Shown: piece by piece, positions 26,372 through 35,121 of the stretch | Numbering within the stretch: position 1 is the first letter of the stretch | Layout of the letters: each line of letters opens with the position of its first letter | DNA from: Bacillota bacterium | Lineage (GTDB): Bacteria; Bacillota; Clostridia; Clostridiales; Clostridiaceae | Reading direction: 5' to 3' | Assembly: GCA_030706015.1 (NCBI GenBank) | Contig: JAUZPI010000018.1 | Span: forward strand, 1 to 61,624 | Length of the DNA stretch: 61,624 nucleotides | Notes under the pieces: generated by a model | What the model saw: the letters and a program-made list of their open reading frames with translations, nothing else | Databases searched by the model: none | What the model was told of the DNA's origin: nothing | Made by a program: the position numbers and the translations under genes

Positions 26372-27544
26372 TTATATCCTTGCTACACCTATTTCTCTAG
26401 CTATTCTTTTTACTTCACTAGATACAGATTCACATACTCTCTTATCTAATGCATCTGGAATTATATAATCCTCATTTAATTCTTCATCCTTAATAAGAGC
26501 TGCTATTCCTCTAGCCGCAGCTATTTTCATATCATCATTAATAACCTTTGCTCTAACTTCCAAGGCACCTTTAAATATTCCTGGAAAAACAAGCACATTA
26601 TTAATCTGATTGTGGAAATCAGATCTTCCAGTTGCTACAACTCTTGCTCCACCTTTTTTTGCTTCATCAGGCATTATCTCTGGAGTTGGATTAGCCATCG
26701 CAAACACAATAGCATCTTTATTCATTGTACTAACCATGTCACTATTCAGCACATTAGGAGCAGAAACTCCAATAAATACATCCTTATTCTTAATAATATC
26801 AACTAACGCACCCTTCTCATAATCTTGGTTAGTTAGTTCTGCTATCTCTTCTTGCGCTGGGTTTAGCCAATTTTCGCCGTTGCAAACTGCGCCATTTTTA
26901 TCACATAAAACTACATTTTTTGCTCCTGCTGTGATTAATAATCTTGCTATAGCTATTCCTGCTGAACCTGCACCATTAATTACTATATTTACAGTTTCTA
27001 ATTTTTTATCTACAAGCTTTAGAGCATTATATAATCCAGCCAACACTACAATAGCAGTTCCATGCTGGTCATCATGGAATACTGGTATATCCAGCTCCTC
27101 TTTTAATCTTTTTTCAATATAAAAGCATTCTGGTGCCTTTATATCCTCTAAATTTATTCCTCCAAAAACTGGAGCTAATAATTTTACAGTGTTAATGATC
27201 TCATCTGGATCTTTAGTATCTAAGCAAATAGGAAATGCATCTATTCCTCCAAATTCCTTAAATAGTATAGCCTTTCCCTCCATAACTGGAAGACCTGCTT
27301 CTGGTCCAATGTCTCCAAGCCCCAAAACCGCAGTACCATTTGTAACTACAGCAACAGTATTACCCTTAATAGTGTAATCATATACTTTGCTTTTATCTTT
27401 GGCTATTTCTAAGCATGGCTCAGCTACTCCTGGTGTATAGGCTACAGATAAATCATGTTTATCATTTATCTGTAATTTGCTAACTACTTCTAACTTTCCT
27501 CTCTTTTCCTTGTGTACTTTTAATGCTTCTTCTTTAATGTTCAA
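26372..27544 (-). CDS. NAD(P)-dependent malic enzyme
   Basis: The enzyme converts malate to pyruvate and CO2 with NAD(P)H formation. The 390-residue short form has the LSVAYTPGVAEPCLEIAKD start (Tyr as catalytic acid), IKAPECF (metal-binding Glu/Asp pattern), FHDDQHGTA, an NAD(P)-binding Rossmann GAGSAGIAIARLL (about 191) and a C-terminal helix bundle. The start is a TTG with GGGGGAA 7 nt upstream. It is preceded by nth on the same strand (30 bp) and could be cotranscribed with it. Cofactor preference was not determined. Confidence 0.94.
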   Translation of the reverse strand: MNIKEEALKVHKEKRGKLEVVSKLQINDKHDLSVAYTPGVAEPCLEIAKDKSKVYDYTIKGNTVAVVTNGTAVLGLGDIGPEAGLPVMEGKAILFKEFGGIDAFPICLDTKDPDEIINTVKLLAPVFGGINLEDIKAPECFYIEKRLKEELDIPVFHDDQHGTAIVVLAGLYNALKLVDKKLETVNIVINGAGSAGIAIARLLITAGAKNVVLCDKNGAVCNGENWLNPAQEEIAELTNQDYEKGALVDIIKNKDVFIGVSAPNVLNSDMVSTMNKDAIVFAMANPTPEIMPDEAKKGGARVVATGRSDFHNQINNVLVFPGIFKGALEVRAKVINDDMKIAAARGIAALIKDEELNEDYIIPDALDKRVCESVSSEVKRIAREIGVARI

Positions 27545-27574
27545 CTCGTTTCCCCCTAATTATTTATATTAGTA

Positions 27575-28222
27575 TTACTTGTTATCTTCTTTCTGGGCTC
27601 CATTGAAATAATCACAATATGGTGCAAGATTACAATGCTCACAATCTGGTTTTCTTGCCTTGCATACCAATCTGCCATGCCAAATTAAATAATGATGTGC
27701 ATCACTCCACAGTTCCTCTGATATAGCCTTTTTAAGCCCCTTTTCCACTTCATCAGGAGTCTTCCCTTTAGCTATGCCTGTTCTATTAGAAACTCTAAAC
27801 ACATGAGTATCCACTGCAATAGCTGGTATCCCGAAGGCATTAGAAAGTACTACATTAGCAGTTTTTCTTCCTACCCCTGGAAGGCTAACTAATTCCTCCA
27901 TAGTCCTAGGCACTTCTTCATTATAATTATCAATTAGCATTTGCGAGGTCTTTAATATATTTTTACTTTTAGTCTTATAAAATCCACAAGTCTTGATAAT
28001 TTCACCTAAATCTTCTTCAGATAAAGTAACCATTTTTTGTGGAGTATTGTACTTTTTAAAAAGTTCCTCGGTTACTATATTTACTCTTACATCTGTACAT
28101 TGGGCTGATAGAATGGTTGCTATTAGCAACTCAAAAGGCGAATTAAAATTTAGAGCGCATTTAGCATCCTTATAATCTTTACCTAATACTTCAACTATCT
28201 TATTTGTAAACTCCTTCTTCAC
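27575..28222 (-). CDS. nth: Endonuclease III
   Basis: Endonuclease III is a bifunctional glycosylase/AP lyase that removes oxidised pyrimidines from DNA. This 215-residue protein has the helix-hairpin-helix SLPGVGRKTANVV with catalytic K120, the catalytic D138 in VDTHVFRVSNRTG, and the C-terminal 4Fe-4S loop C-x6-C-x2-C-x5-C (about 187-203). Length is normal. The start is a GTG with GGTGATGGA just upstream. It precedes the malic enzyme gene by 30 bp. Confidence 0.96.
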   Translation of the reverse strand: MKKEFTNKIVEVLGKDYKDAKCALNFNSPFELLIATILSAQCTDVRVNIVTEELFKKYNTPQKMVTLSEEDLGEIIKTCGFYKTKSKNILKTSQMLIDNYNEEVPRTMEELVSLPGVGRKTANVVLSNAFGIPAIAVDTHVFRVSNRTGIAKGKTPDEVEKGLKKAISEELWSDAHHYLIWHGRLVCKARKPDCEHCNLAPYCDYFNGAQKEDNK

Positions 28223-28380
28223 TCCATCACCTTCTTTAGTTGTATTTTACCACAAAAACATTTAAACATGAAGAAACTTTAAATTTAATGACGTAAAATG
28301 ATGAATTCTGTTTGTCATTTTACTAATGATAAGTTTTAAACAAATAGGTGTCATATATACTAAATAATAATATATATTAA

Positions 28381-28421
28381 AAAAGACCTGCAAATATATA
28401 GAGCTTTGCAGGTCTTTTCTA
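28381..28421 (-). terminator. Terminator after plsC
   Basis: Fourteen-base arms AAAAGACCTGCAAA/TTTGCAGGTCTTTT (28381-28394, 28405-28418) lie 22 bp past the plsC stop codon. Confidence 0.85.
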
Positions 28422-28442
28422 AACTATAATATTCAATAGAGT

Positions 28443-29153
28443 TTACTGAAGTTTGCTGTACACTCCTCTATATTCTTCCGGAATTAATTCTGCTATTTTA
28501 TACATAGCTTCTTTAACAACCCTATCCTCATAGGATTTTCTATCTTCACCTTCCACTTTATCGGAAAAACGGAATGGCCTACCAATATTTATGTAAACAT
28601 CCGCAGATTTAAAACTTTCTTTGCTCATATCACCATCTTCATTTATAGGCAATAATTTTTCAGAACCATGTATTCCTATAGGTACAATAATTGCCTTACT
28701 AGTCTTAGCAATGAAGAATAAACCTCTTTTTGCTTCTATCATAGATCCAACTCTACTTCTAGTTCCTTCAGGAAAAATCAGAATATTTTCGCCATTTCTT
28801 AGTATCTTTATAATTTTTGCAAGACCTTCTTTATCTGCAGTGTTTGGGACTACAGGTGTTGTTTTAACTATATAAAATCCCATTTTTGTGATTACATCCT
28901 TTTCCAACTTAACTCCAGCCACAAAAGTAGGATCCTTCTTCTTCAATACTCTGCTTAAAACCAAACCATCAGAATTACTCAAGTGATTGCAAATAAATAA
29001 AATCGGACCTTGCAAGTCATCAATATTTTCCATGCCCTCAATATGAATACGCGCATTTTTGTTTAAATAATGATTCAGTAATTTATTTGCAAAAAAACCT
29101 ACTGCACCCTCTGGTAAAAATTCAATTAATCTAGCTAATTTAGGAGAAATCAC
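28443..29153 (-). CDS. plsC: 1-acyl-sn-glycerol-3-phosphate acyltransferase (PlsC-type)
   Basis: It acylates lysophosphatidate in phospholipid synthesis at the membrane. The 236-residue protein shows the HX4D motif HLSNSD (about 56-61), the FPEGTRS phosphate-binding motif (about 124) and a short amphipathic N-terminus. Start is GTG with AAGAGGTG upstream. Downstream of queG on the same strand with about 37 bp between, so they may be cotranscribed. The acyl acceptor is inferred from the family. Confidence 0.9.
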   Translation of the reverse strand: MISPKLARLIEFLPEGAVGFFANKLLNHYLNKNARIHIEGMENIDDLQGPILFICNHLSNSDGLVLSRVLKKKDPTFVAGVKLEKDVITKMGFYIVKTTPVVPNTADKEGLAKIIKILRNGENILIFPEGTRSRVGSMIEAKRGLFFIAKTSKAIIVPIGIHGSEKLLPINEDGDMSKESFKSADVYINIGRPFRFSDKVEGEDRKSYEDRVVKEAMYKIAELIPEEYRGVYSKLQ

Positions 29154-29190
29154 CTAAGTTACACCTCTTCCTAGTATTTTTTACCTATAA

Positions 29191-30192
29191 TTATAATTTA
29201 AAATGTTTTAAAAGTCTATAATAATACTCCTTTACATATGGTGAGCTAATGTCCTTCACATCAATTAAATTCATCTTCTGTAGGTTGGCAGCATTAATAA
29301 ATGCATTTCGCTGAAGTATATTTTTTCCTCTCCAGCCGCAGGAAAGCTGCTTATATTTTTCAATAAAAGTTTTATTATCAATTTTCAACAATTCCTCCAA
29401 CTGTACTTGCTGTGCAAATAATTTAGGTTTAAATTCCTCAATACTAGAAAACTGCGCTTTTTTATTGTATGGACATACATCTTGACAAGTATCACACCCA
29501 AACATTCTCCCCTTGAATTTGTCAAACCATAAGTCCTCTATATCTTTCTTTTGAGTAATATAAGATAGACAAACATTACTATTATTTACATAACCAATAT
29601 CATTCTCTTTTCTTTGTTTTATAGCCTTTGACGGACATGCTTTTATACAAATTTCACATTCTCCGCACTTATTTTCTATTTGTTCATCCGCTTCAAGCTC
29701 TAGGTTAGTTATGATTTCTCCAAGAAATACATATGAGCCATATTTCTCAGTTATAAGCATATTGTTCTTTCCAATGAAACCAATACCGCTTTTCCATGCA
29801 ATATATCTCTCAGGAAGAGGGTTACTATCTACAAAATACATTGCTTCTCCACCCAGTTCATTTATAAAGTGACAAACTTTTTCTAGATATTGAGCAACTA
29901 CCTTATGATAGTCATTCCCATAGGTATATTTTGAAAAATATATCTGATTATAATTATTTATTATATAAAGATATGGAAAAGCTATAGAAATAATTGTCCT
30001 GCCATTATTCATGAGTTCTTTAGGGTTAACCCTTTTCTCACTATCCTTCTCCTCAAATTCATTTTCCACACCAAGCTCTTTCCTATATTCAAAATAAGGC
30101 ACTAACTCATCAAATCTCTTACATTCCATAAAACCAACAGTATCCAGCCCTAAGCTCGTACAATACTTCTTTATGGCTTCTTTCATATTCAC
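29191..30192 (-). CDS. queG: Epoxyqueuosine reductase
   Basis: QueG performs the last step of queuosine synthesis in tRNA, reducing epoxyqueuosine with cobalamin and two 4Fe-4S clusters. The 333-residue protein has CGECEICIKACPSKAI (cluster 1, about 180-195) and CDTCQDVCPYN (cluster 2, about 235-245), with a typical N-terminal domain (ALGLDTVGF-like LGLDTVGF) and the AWKSGIGFIGKNNM stretch. GTG at 30192 has AGGAG 6 nt upstream; an ATG two codons on is the alternative. No other queuosine genes lie here. A putative terminator lies between it and the upstream cysE gene. Confidence 0.94.
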   Translation of the reverse strand: MNMKEAIKKYCTSLGLDTVGFMECKRFDELVPYFEYRKELGVENEFEEKDSEKRVNPKELMNNGRTIISIAFPYLYIINNYNQIYFSKYTYGNDYHKVVAQYLEKVCHFINELGGEAMYFVDSNPLPERYIAWKSGIGFIGKNNMLITEKYGSYVFLGEIITNLELEADEQIENKCGECEICIKACPSKAIKQRKENDIGYVNNSNVCLSYITQKKDIEDLWFDKFKGRMFGCDTCQDVCPYNKKAQFSSIEEFKPKLFAQQVQLEELLKIDNKTFIEKYKQLSCGWRGKNILQRNAFINAANLQKMNLIDVKDISSPYVKEYYYRLLKHFKL

Positions 30193-30214
30193 AATGTACT
30201 CCTCTCTAATTAAA

Positions 30215-30238
30215 ACCCCCGCCTTGACAAGCGAGGGT
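30215..30238 (-). terminator. Terminator after cysE
   Basis: Arms ACCCCCGC and GCGAGGGT pair at all eight positions allowing one G-U pair, with an 8-nt loop, and TTTTAATT follows on the minus strand. It separates cysE from queG. Confidence 0.7.
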
Positions 30239-30252
30239 ATGTTATCAATTAT

Positions 30253-30768
30253 TTATTTGTGCCATATTATCCTTGCAGGAACACCCACCGCCGTGCAATT
30301 TTCAGGTATATCCTTTAAAATTACTGCATTAGCTCCTATTTTAGCATTATCTCCAACAGTAACAGGACCTAATACCTTTGCACCGCTGCCTATCAGCACA
30401 TTATTACCTATGGTTGGATGTCTCTTTCCTTTATGTTTACCAGTTCCACCTAGGGTAACTCCATGATATATTGTAACATTATCGCCGACTTCTGCTGTTT
30501 CACCAATAACAACACCCATACCGTGGTCAATAAACAAACCCTTTCCTATCTTTGCACCAGGATGAATTTCTATTCCTGTCAAAAATCTAGCAAATTGAGA
30601 CAATAGTCTAGCTAAAAAGAAAAATTTAATACCATAGAAGAAATGGGCTATTCTATAAAAAATCAATACATGTATACACGGATATAATAGTAGTACCTCC
30701 AAAACATTTCTAGCTGCAGGATCATTTTTTAGAACGCTATCAATATCGTATTTTAATCGCTTAAACAT
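30253..30768 (-). CDS. cysE: Serine O-acetyltransferase
   Basis: CysE makes O-acetylserine from serine and acetyl-CoA, the first committed step of cysteine synthesis. The 171-residue short form has the N-terminal helical region and a left-handed beta-helix of hexapeptide repeats, including GIEIHPGAKIGKGLFIDHGMG, VIGETAEVGDNVTIYHGVTLGG and KRHPTIGNNVLIGSGAKVLG; the key His are in the DHG and YHG elements. The long form's extra N-terminal helices are absent, as in many Firmicutes. Expression is controlled by the T-box immediately upstream, which fits cysteine as the sensed amino acid. Confidence 0.93.
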   Translation of the reverse strand: MFKRLKYDIDSVLKNDPAARNVLEVLLLYPCIHVLIFYRIAHFFYGIKFFFLARLLSQFARFLTGIEIHPGAKIGKGLFIDHGMGVVIGETAEVGDNVTIYHGVTLGGTGKHKGKRHPTIGNNVLIGSGAKVLGPVTVGDNAKIGANAVILKDIPENCTAVGVPARIIWHK

Positions 30769-30810
30769 TCATGTCCCCCCAAAATCATATTTACAATAAT
30801 TTCTTTAAAC

Positions 30811-31075
30811 AAAAAACTTCGCCTCATTAATAGAGACGAAGTTATAACTTCGAAATTCCACTCTAAAATCTAGAAACTCCACTCCTTTAGCACAAATATG
30901 CCTAGGCACTATAACGGGTGCGCCCGTTTTCCCCTACTACGATTTCAGTTAACTACTCCAAAGGGCACTTCATACAAACTCTATTTAGAAATCTTTCCAG
31001 CTTCCAACTTCTTCTCTGTAAATTTCATTTGTATTACTTTCCTTCTTCAATGTATTTCCGAGTGTTTCACTATGA
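30811..31075 (-). promoter_or_regulatory. T-box leader, probably cysteine-specific, with a divergent core
   Basis: On the minus strand: leader GAAGAAGGAAAGTAA, AGAGAAGAAGTTGG, the GAA-GTGC specifier loop (TGC at 30967-30965), a middle hairpin AACGGGCGCACCCGTT, then the core GAGTGGAATTTCG (30866-30852) and an 11-bp terminator (30811-30844). The core has UGGA where most T-boxes have UGGN'ACCGCG; UGGA pairs with UCCA, the 3' end of tRNA-Cys (U73). A strict reading right after GAA gives GTG (Val), but cysE and U73 favour TGC. Confidence 0.82.
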
Positions 31076-31088
31076 ATTTTATATTTAT

Positions 31089-31115
31089 ATTATACGATTA
31101 TTATTAATTTGTCAA
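31089..31115 (-). promoter_or_regulatory. Promoter of the cysE T-box unit
   Basis: TTGACA (31115-31110) and TATAAT (31094-31089) on the minus strand are spaced by 15 bp, shorter than usual but with both boxes perfect, about 30-40 bp before the T-box leader. Confidence 0.6.
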
Positions 31116-31165
31116 CTAGATTTTAACTACTGCCAGATTTTAATTCCAACTATATATGTTTATGC

Positions 31166-31903
31166 TTATTTACAGAATCTATGACTTCCAATAATTTTAA
31201 TAACAGTCCTTGACCATATCCACGCATTTGTAGTTTTTGCAGGATTATAATAATATAGAGCCCCGCCAGAAGGATCCCATCCATTAAGTGCATCTCTTGC
31301 GGCATTAATAGACGTTTGCTCTAAATTAGCATCTATTTGACCATCTACAGTTGCAGTAAATGCACCAGGCTGATAGATAACTCCTGCTACGGTTGAAGGA
31401 AACCTTGGGTCTCTAGTTCTATTAAGTACTACTGCTCCAACTGCCACCTGACCTTCATAGGGTTCACCTCTAGCTTCGCCATTTATAAGTCTTGCTAGTA
31501 AATTTACATCCTGACTATTTGCATCATAACTTCTTGCTGCTGTAGTATTGGTAAATATACCAAGTGCTTTTAATGTTATATCTCCTGCAATACCGTCAGG
31601 TGTTAGACCATTTTTTGTTTGGAAACTTTTCACTGATAGATAAGTTTGATATCCATATATTCCATCTACACTTCCATTGTAATATCCCCAATTTTTAAGT
31701 TTTGTTTGTATTGTGATAACAGTACTTCCTCTGGATCCATATTTATAAGTGACTGCTCTAACCGCATTAAAATATGGTGAAACCGTTGTTGATACTGACA
31801 CATATGTAAACAATAATATAAGAATTAATACTATAGCCTTTCGATATCTTAATATCTTATCTTTTAAACCAATAGTAAAACTGTTCTTAAAAGACAAATC
31901 CAT
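31166..31903 (-). CDS. sleB: Spore cortex-lytic enzyme SleB
   Basis: SleB is a germination-specific lytic transglycosylase that breaks down spore cortex peptidoglycan containing muramic-delta-lactam. The 245-residue precursor has an N-terminal membrane/signal segment (about 20-45), a peptidoglycan-binding domain (GSRGSTVITIQTKLKNWGYY onward) and a C-terminal Hydrolase_2 catalytic domain with the catalytic Glu in LINGEARGEPYEGQVAVGAVVLNRT and ATVDGQIDANLEQ. Its usual partner gene ypeB is not adjacent. GGAGAG precedes the ATG. It confirms a spore-forming organism. Forespore (sigma-G) expression is expected from the family; no clear promoter could be placed. Confidence 0.95.
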   Translation of the reverse strand: MDLSFKNSFTIGLKDKILRYRKAIVLILILLFTYVSVSTTVSPYFNAVRAVTYKYGSRGSTVITIQTKLKNWGYYNGSVDGIYGYQTYLSVKSFQTKNGLTPDGIAGDITLKALGIFTNTTAARSYDANSQDVNLLARLINGEARGEPYEGQVAVGAVVLNRTRDPRFPSTVAGVIYQPGAFTATVDGQIDANLEQTSINAARDALNGWDPSGGALYYYNPAKTTNAWIWSRTVIKIIGSHRFCK

Positions 31904-32006
31904 TCTCTCCTTTCAAAATTTTTAATTCTAATAAATAAAACCTAGTGTTATTTTTACTCAAAATATAAAATTAATACTTAGAACAATATAAGAGTTAAAA
32001 TGCATA

Positions 32007-32045
32007 AAACGGAACTTGATTAAATATTTAAACAAGTTCCATTTA
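32007..32045 (-). terminator. Terminator after the PRC-barrel gene
   Basis: GGAACTTG/CAAGTTCC arms (32011-32018, 32033-32040) with a 14-nt AT loop are followed on the minus strand by GTTTTA. Confidence 0.6.
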
Positions 32046-32063
32046 TTCACCAAAAATTTCACT

Positions 32064-32675
32064 TTATTGATAATTTATATTTATCCTCTCTAGGATATCA
32101 GTTAAATCAGTTGGTTGAAAAACTAGTAGCTTCTTATAGGGTACAGATAATTTTAAATAATCATTCACTACCTCTAATGACTTAATATTATCCCACATAA
32201 TTAACTTGCCGGCAGGTATTTTACTAAAGGCCCTGTATAAAGATTTTATTATTCCATCTACTCCAAGCCTTCTTCCTAAAGCAGTTATGCCTGTATCAAC
32301 AGCCACTACTCTAAAATCGCCTGCAATTTTAGCTATTCTCAAATCATTAACCCTTACTAATTTCTTTCCATTAACATCTACAATCTGCCTATCTAGCAGA
32401 TGTTTTGATAGAGCGTACATAAATCTTCTGGTTTGCATTTCATTTCTACCGTTAATTATTATTTTTAATTCGTTATTATTTCTGATAAAGTTTATATTTT
32501 CAAATCTATAGTTTGTTATACTACCACATTTTGATACCTTGCATCCTACTATCACTGGATAATCACCATTGAAAAGAACATATATATCTAAAAGTTTACC
32601 AATAAACTCATTATTTTCACTATATACCTTTTTATAAAGTACCTCACTTAGAAAAATTTCATTTACTCTTCCCAT
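32064..32675 (-). CDS. PRC-barrel protein ending just inside an MgtE-like domain
   Basis: The 203-residue protein starts with a PRC-barrel-type module (about 5-70; VYSENNEFIGKLLDIYVLFNGDYPVIVGC), a second barrel-like module (about 90-170), and then KLLVFQPTDLTDILERI, resembling the first helix of an MgtE_N domain, before stopping at NINYQ. Longer relatives continue into a full MgtE_N/CBS or Mn/Mg transporter module. No in-frame continuation of that domain is seen downstream. It may be a stand-alone regulator or a truncated remnant. GGAGGAATAGGAG precedes the ATG. A structured leader lies upstream (32757-32878). Confidence 0.72.
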   Translation of the reverse strand: MGRVNEIFLSEVLYKKVYSENNEFIGKLLDIYVLFNGDYPVIVGCKVSKCGSITNYRFENINFIRNNNELKIIINGRNEMQTRRFMYALSKHLLDRQIVDVNGKKLVRVNDLRIAKIAGDFRVVAVDTGITALGRRLGVDGIIKSLYRAFSKIPAGKLIMWDNIKSLEVVNDYLKLSVPYKKLLVFQPTDLTDILERININYQ

Positions 32676-32756
32676 CTCCTATTCCTCCTTTTTACTTCAG
32701 AGGAATATTCTTGCCATCGGAAGTTTAAAAATCTTTACTTTGGAATTTAGAACAAG

Positions 32757-32878
32757 AAAATAGGTGTATACTTAAACTTCTTATAGTTCGAATGTCCCTC
32801 TGAGTTATTTAATTTTAAACCTAGCATATACCGACCACTTTGAGGGCCACCTTCCACTAATACTCACCACCTAATTTT
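32757..32878 (-). promoter_or_regulatory. Candidate structured RNA leader of the PRC-barrel gene
   Basis: On the minus strand AAAATTAGGTG (32878-32868) pairs with CACCTATTTT (32766-32757) with one bulged T, closing about 100 nt that contain further complementary blocks (CCCTC with GAGGG; TGGCC with GGTC; AACT with AGTT around TATAAGA). The element resembles an aptamer domain in layout. M-box, cobalamin and yybP-type signatures were looked for and not seen. Strand assignment to the PRC-barrel gene is inferred from position. Confidence 0.4.
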
Positions 32879-33150
32879 AATTAGTCTTTAAATCAATATA
32901 AAAATAGCACAAAATACGGATTGGCTCCTTATTTATTTACACTATATTATATTGATATGTTCTCATATTGCTGCCAATTTATGATAATATATATTTTTTA
33001 AATATTTTTCACTGAACTTTAACAACTATTATATGTTTATATTTTATCTACAATATGTTAATATTTATTTCTATAATAGTAAAACTAAAATTGCAATATA
33101 TTTTCTTGCAAATACACTTTAAACTTTTTATTTGGAATAGGAGTAAAAGT

Positions 33151-35040
33151 ATGAAACCTAATAAAGAATTCTTACCCATATCCAGAAGAGATATGGATGA
33201 AAGAGGGATTGACCAGCTTGATTTTATAATAATCACTGGGGATGCATATATAGATCACCCTTCCTTCGCTGCTGCTATTATCGGAAGAACATTAGAGCAT
33301 GAAGGATTTACAGTAGGAATCATTGCCCAACCCGATTGGCAAAATGTTGATGATTTTAAAAAGCTAGGACAGCCTAAATACGCATTCTTGATTAATTCAG
33401 GAAATATCGACTCCATGGTAAATCACTATACTGCTGCTAAAAAAAGAAGACATGATGACTTGTACTCTCCTGGTGGTAAATCCGGATATAGACCAGATAG
33501 AGCACTAATAGTATATTGTTCTAAAGCTAAAGAGGCTTATAAAGGTATTCCAATAATAATCGGCGGTATTGAAGCTAGTCTTAGAAGATTTGCTCATTAT
33601 GACTATTGGCAGGATAAAGTTAGAAGAAGTATATTAATAGATTCTAAGGCTGATCTATTATGCTTTGGAATGGGCGAAAAGACTATAATACAAATAGCTA
33701 ATCTTTTTAGATACGGGGCAGATGTAAAATCCATGTCAAATATACGTGGAACAATGTATGCTGCAAGTAATATAGATGATTTATCAGACTACATTGAGAT
33801 ACCGTCCTATGAGGATGTTTCTACTGATAAGAAAGCTTATGCTGAAAGTTATAGACTTGAATCCTTAGAGCAGGATGCAATTAGAGGTAAAACCATAATC
33901 CAAAGGCACGGAGATAGATATGTAATACAAAATCCTCCTCAATTCCCACTGACAGAAGAGGAAATGGATTTAACCTATGACCTGCCTTATACTAGAACTT
34001 ATCATCCAATTTATGAGGCCAGCGGTGGCATACCTGCAATTAATGAGGTTAAGTTTTCTATAACCAGTCACAGGGGATGCTTTGGCAGCTGTTCATTTTG
34101 TGCATTAACTTTTCACCAAGGCAGAACAATACAACACAGAAGTCAAAACTCCATTATTGATGAAGCAAAAATGCTGACTACTTTTAAGGACTTCAAGGGT
34201 TATATTCATGATGTAGGCGGTCCTACAGCAAACTTTAGACATAAATCCTGTAAGCTGCAAGAAACTAAAGGCGTATGTAAAAATAAACAATGTTTGTTTC
34301 CTTCGCCTTGTAAAAACCTAAAGGTTGATCATACAGAATATCTGAGCCTCTTAAGAAACTTAAGGGCAATACCTGGTATTAAGAAAGTATTTATTCGTTC
34401 AGGGATAAGATATGATTATCTTATATACGATACTAATTTGAAATTCTTCGAAGAACTGTGCAAACATCATATAAGCGGCCAGTTAAAAGTAGCACCTGAA
34501 CATGTAAGTAATTCTGTATTATCACAAATGGGTAAACCAACTAGAGAAGTGTATAACAAATTCGTTAAAAAATATTTTGAAATAAACAAAAAGATTGGCA
34601 AAAATCAATTTTTAGTACCATATTTAATGTCAAGTCATCCAGGGAGTGACCTAAATGCTGCTATAGAATTAGCATTATATATAAAAGAAATGGGATATAT
34701 GCCTGAGCAGGTGCAGGATTTTTACCCTACTCCTGGCAGTCTTTCAACTACCATTTATTATACAGGTATAAATCCTATGAATGAAGAAGAAGTTTATGTG
34801 CCTAAAAAGCAGCATGAAAAAAACATGCAGAGAGCTCTTCTTCAATATTCTAAGCCAGAGAACTACAGCCTCGTTAAGGAAGCTCTTATAAAAGCTCATA
34901 GAGAGGATCTTATAGGTTCGGGCAAAAATTGTTTGATTCCCGCTGTTCCAACAAGAGTTAGAGTACCAAAAAATAAATCTGATAAAGAAATAAATAAAAA
35001 GCCTTCTAACAAAACAAGAAAGCCTATTAAACGTAAATAA
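33151..35040 (+). CDS. YgiQ family radical SAM protein
   Basis: This 629-residue protein belongs to the YgiQ (UPF0313) radical SAM family of unknown reaction. It has an N-terminal cobalamin-binding-like domain (DFIIITGDAYIDHPSFAAAIIGR), the GIEASLRRFAHYDYWQDKVR motif, the radical SAM CFGSCSFC cluster (about residue 308) and the C-terminal DUF3362-type region with a basic tail. ATG at 33151 with GGAG at -10 is chosen; the frame extends 32 residues upstream without a ribosome site and with low-complexity sequence. Followed by a long palindrome. It stands alone between opposed genes. Confidence 0.92.
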   Translation: MKPNKEFLPISRRDMDERGIDQLDFIIITGDAYIDHPSFAAAIIGRTLEHEGFTVGIIAQPDWQNVDDFKKLGQPKYAFLINSGNIDSMVNHYTAAKKRRHDDLYSPGGKSGYRPDRALIVYCSKAKEAYKGIPIIIGGIEASLRRFAHYDYWQDKVRRSILIDSKADLLCFGMGEKTIIQIANLFRYGADVKSMSNIRGTMYAASNIDDLSDYIEIPSYEDVSTDKKAYAESYRLESLEQDAIRGKTIIQRHGDRYVIQNPPQFPLTEEEMDLTYDLPYTRTYHPIYEASGGIPAINEVKFSITSHRGCFGSCSFCALTFHQGRTIQHRSQNSIIDEAKMLTTFKDFKGYIHDVGGPTANFRHKSCKLQETKGVCKNKQCLFPSPCKNLKVDHTEYLSLLRNLRAIPGIKKVFIRSGIRYDYLIYDTNLKFFEELCKHHISGQLKVAPEHVSNSVLSQMGKPTREVYNKFVKKYFEINKKIGKNQFLVPYLMSSHPGSDLNAAIELALYIKEMGYMPEQVQDFYPTPGSLSTTIYYTGINPMNEEEVYVPKKQHEKNMQRALLQYSKPENYSLVKEALIKAHREDLIGSGKNCLIPAVPTRVRVPKNKSDKEINKKPSNKTRKPIKRK

Positions 35041-35069
35041 CATTTTCTTTTTATAGGGGCTGCTTAGTG

Positions 35070-35110
35070 AAATTTATAGGTTATCATTAAACGTGATAAC
35101 CTATAAATTT
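35070..35110. terminator. Long perfect palindrome after the YgiQ gene, likely bidirectional terminator
   Basis: Seventeen-base arms (35070-35086 and 35094-35110, 7-nt loop) of sequence starting AAATTTATAGG lie between two convergent genes, just 12 bp from the stop codon of the minus-strand membrane protein. The stem is AT-rich with a GG/CC centre; no long T run follows, so termination is probable but not certain. Confidence 0.6.
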
Positions 35111-35121
35111 ATATAAATTAT

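Noticed and set aside
32676..32960. M-box (Mg2+ riboswitch) upstream of the PRC-barrel gene
   Set aside because: The hallmark GUUAGGUGAGGCUCC start and the downstream conserved loops could not be found; only the general layout is similar.
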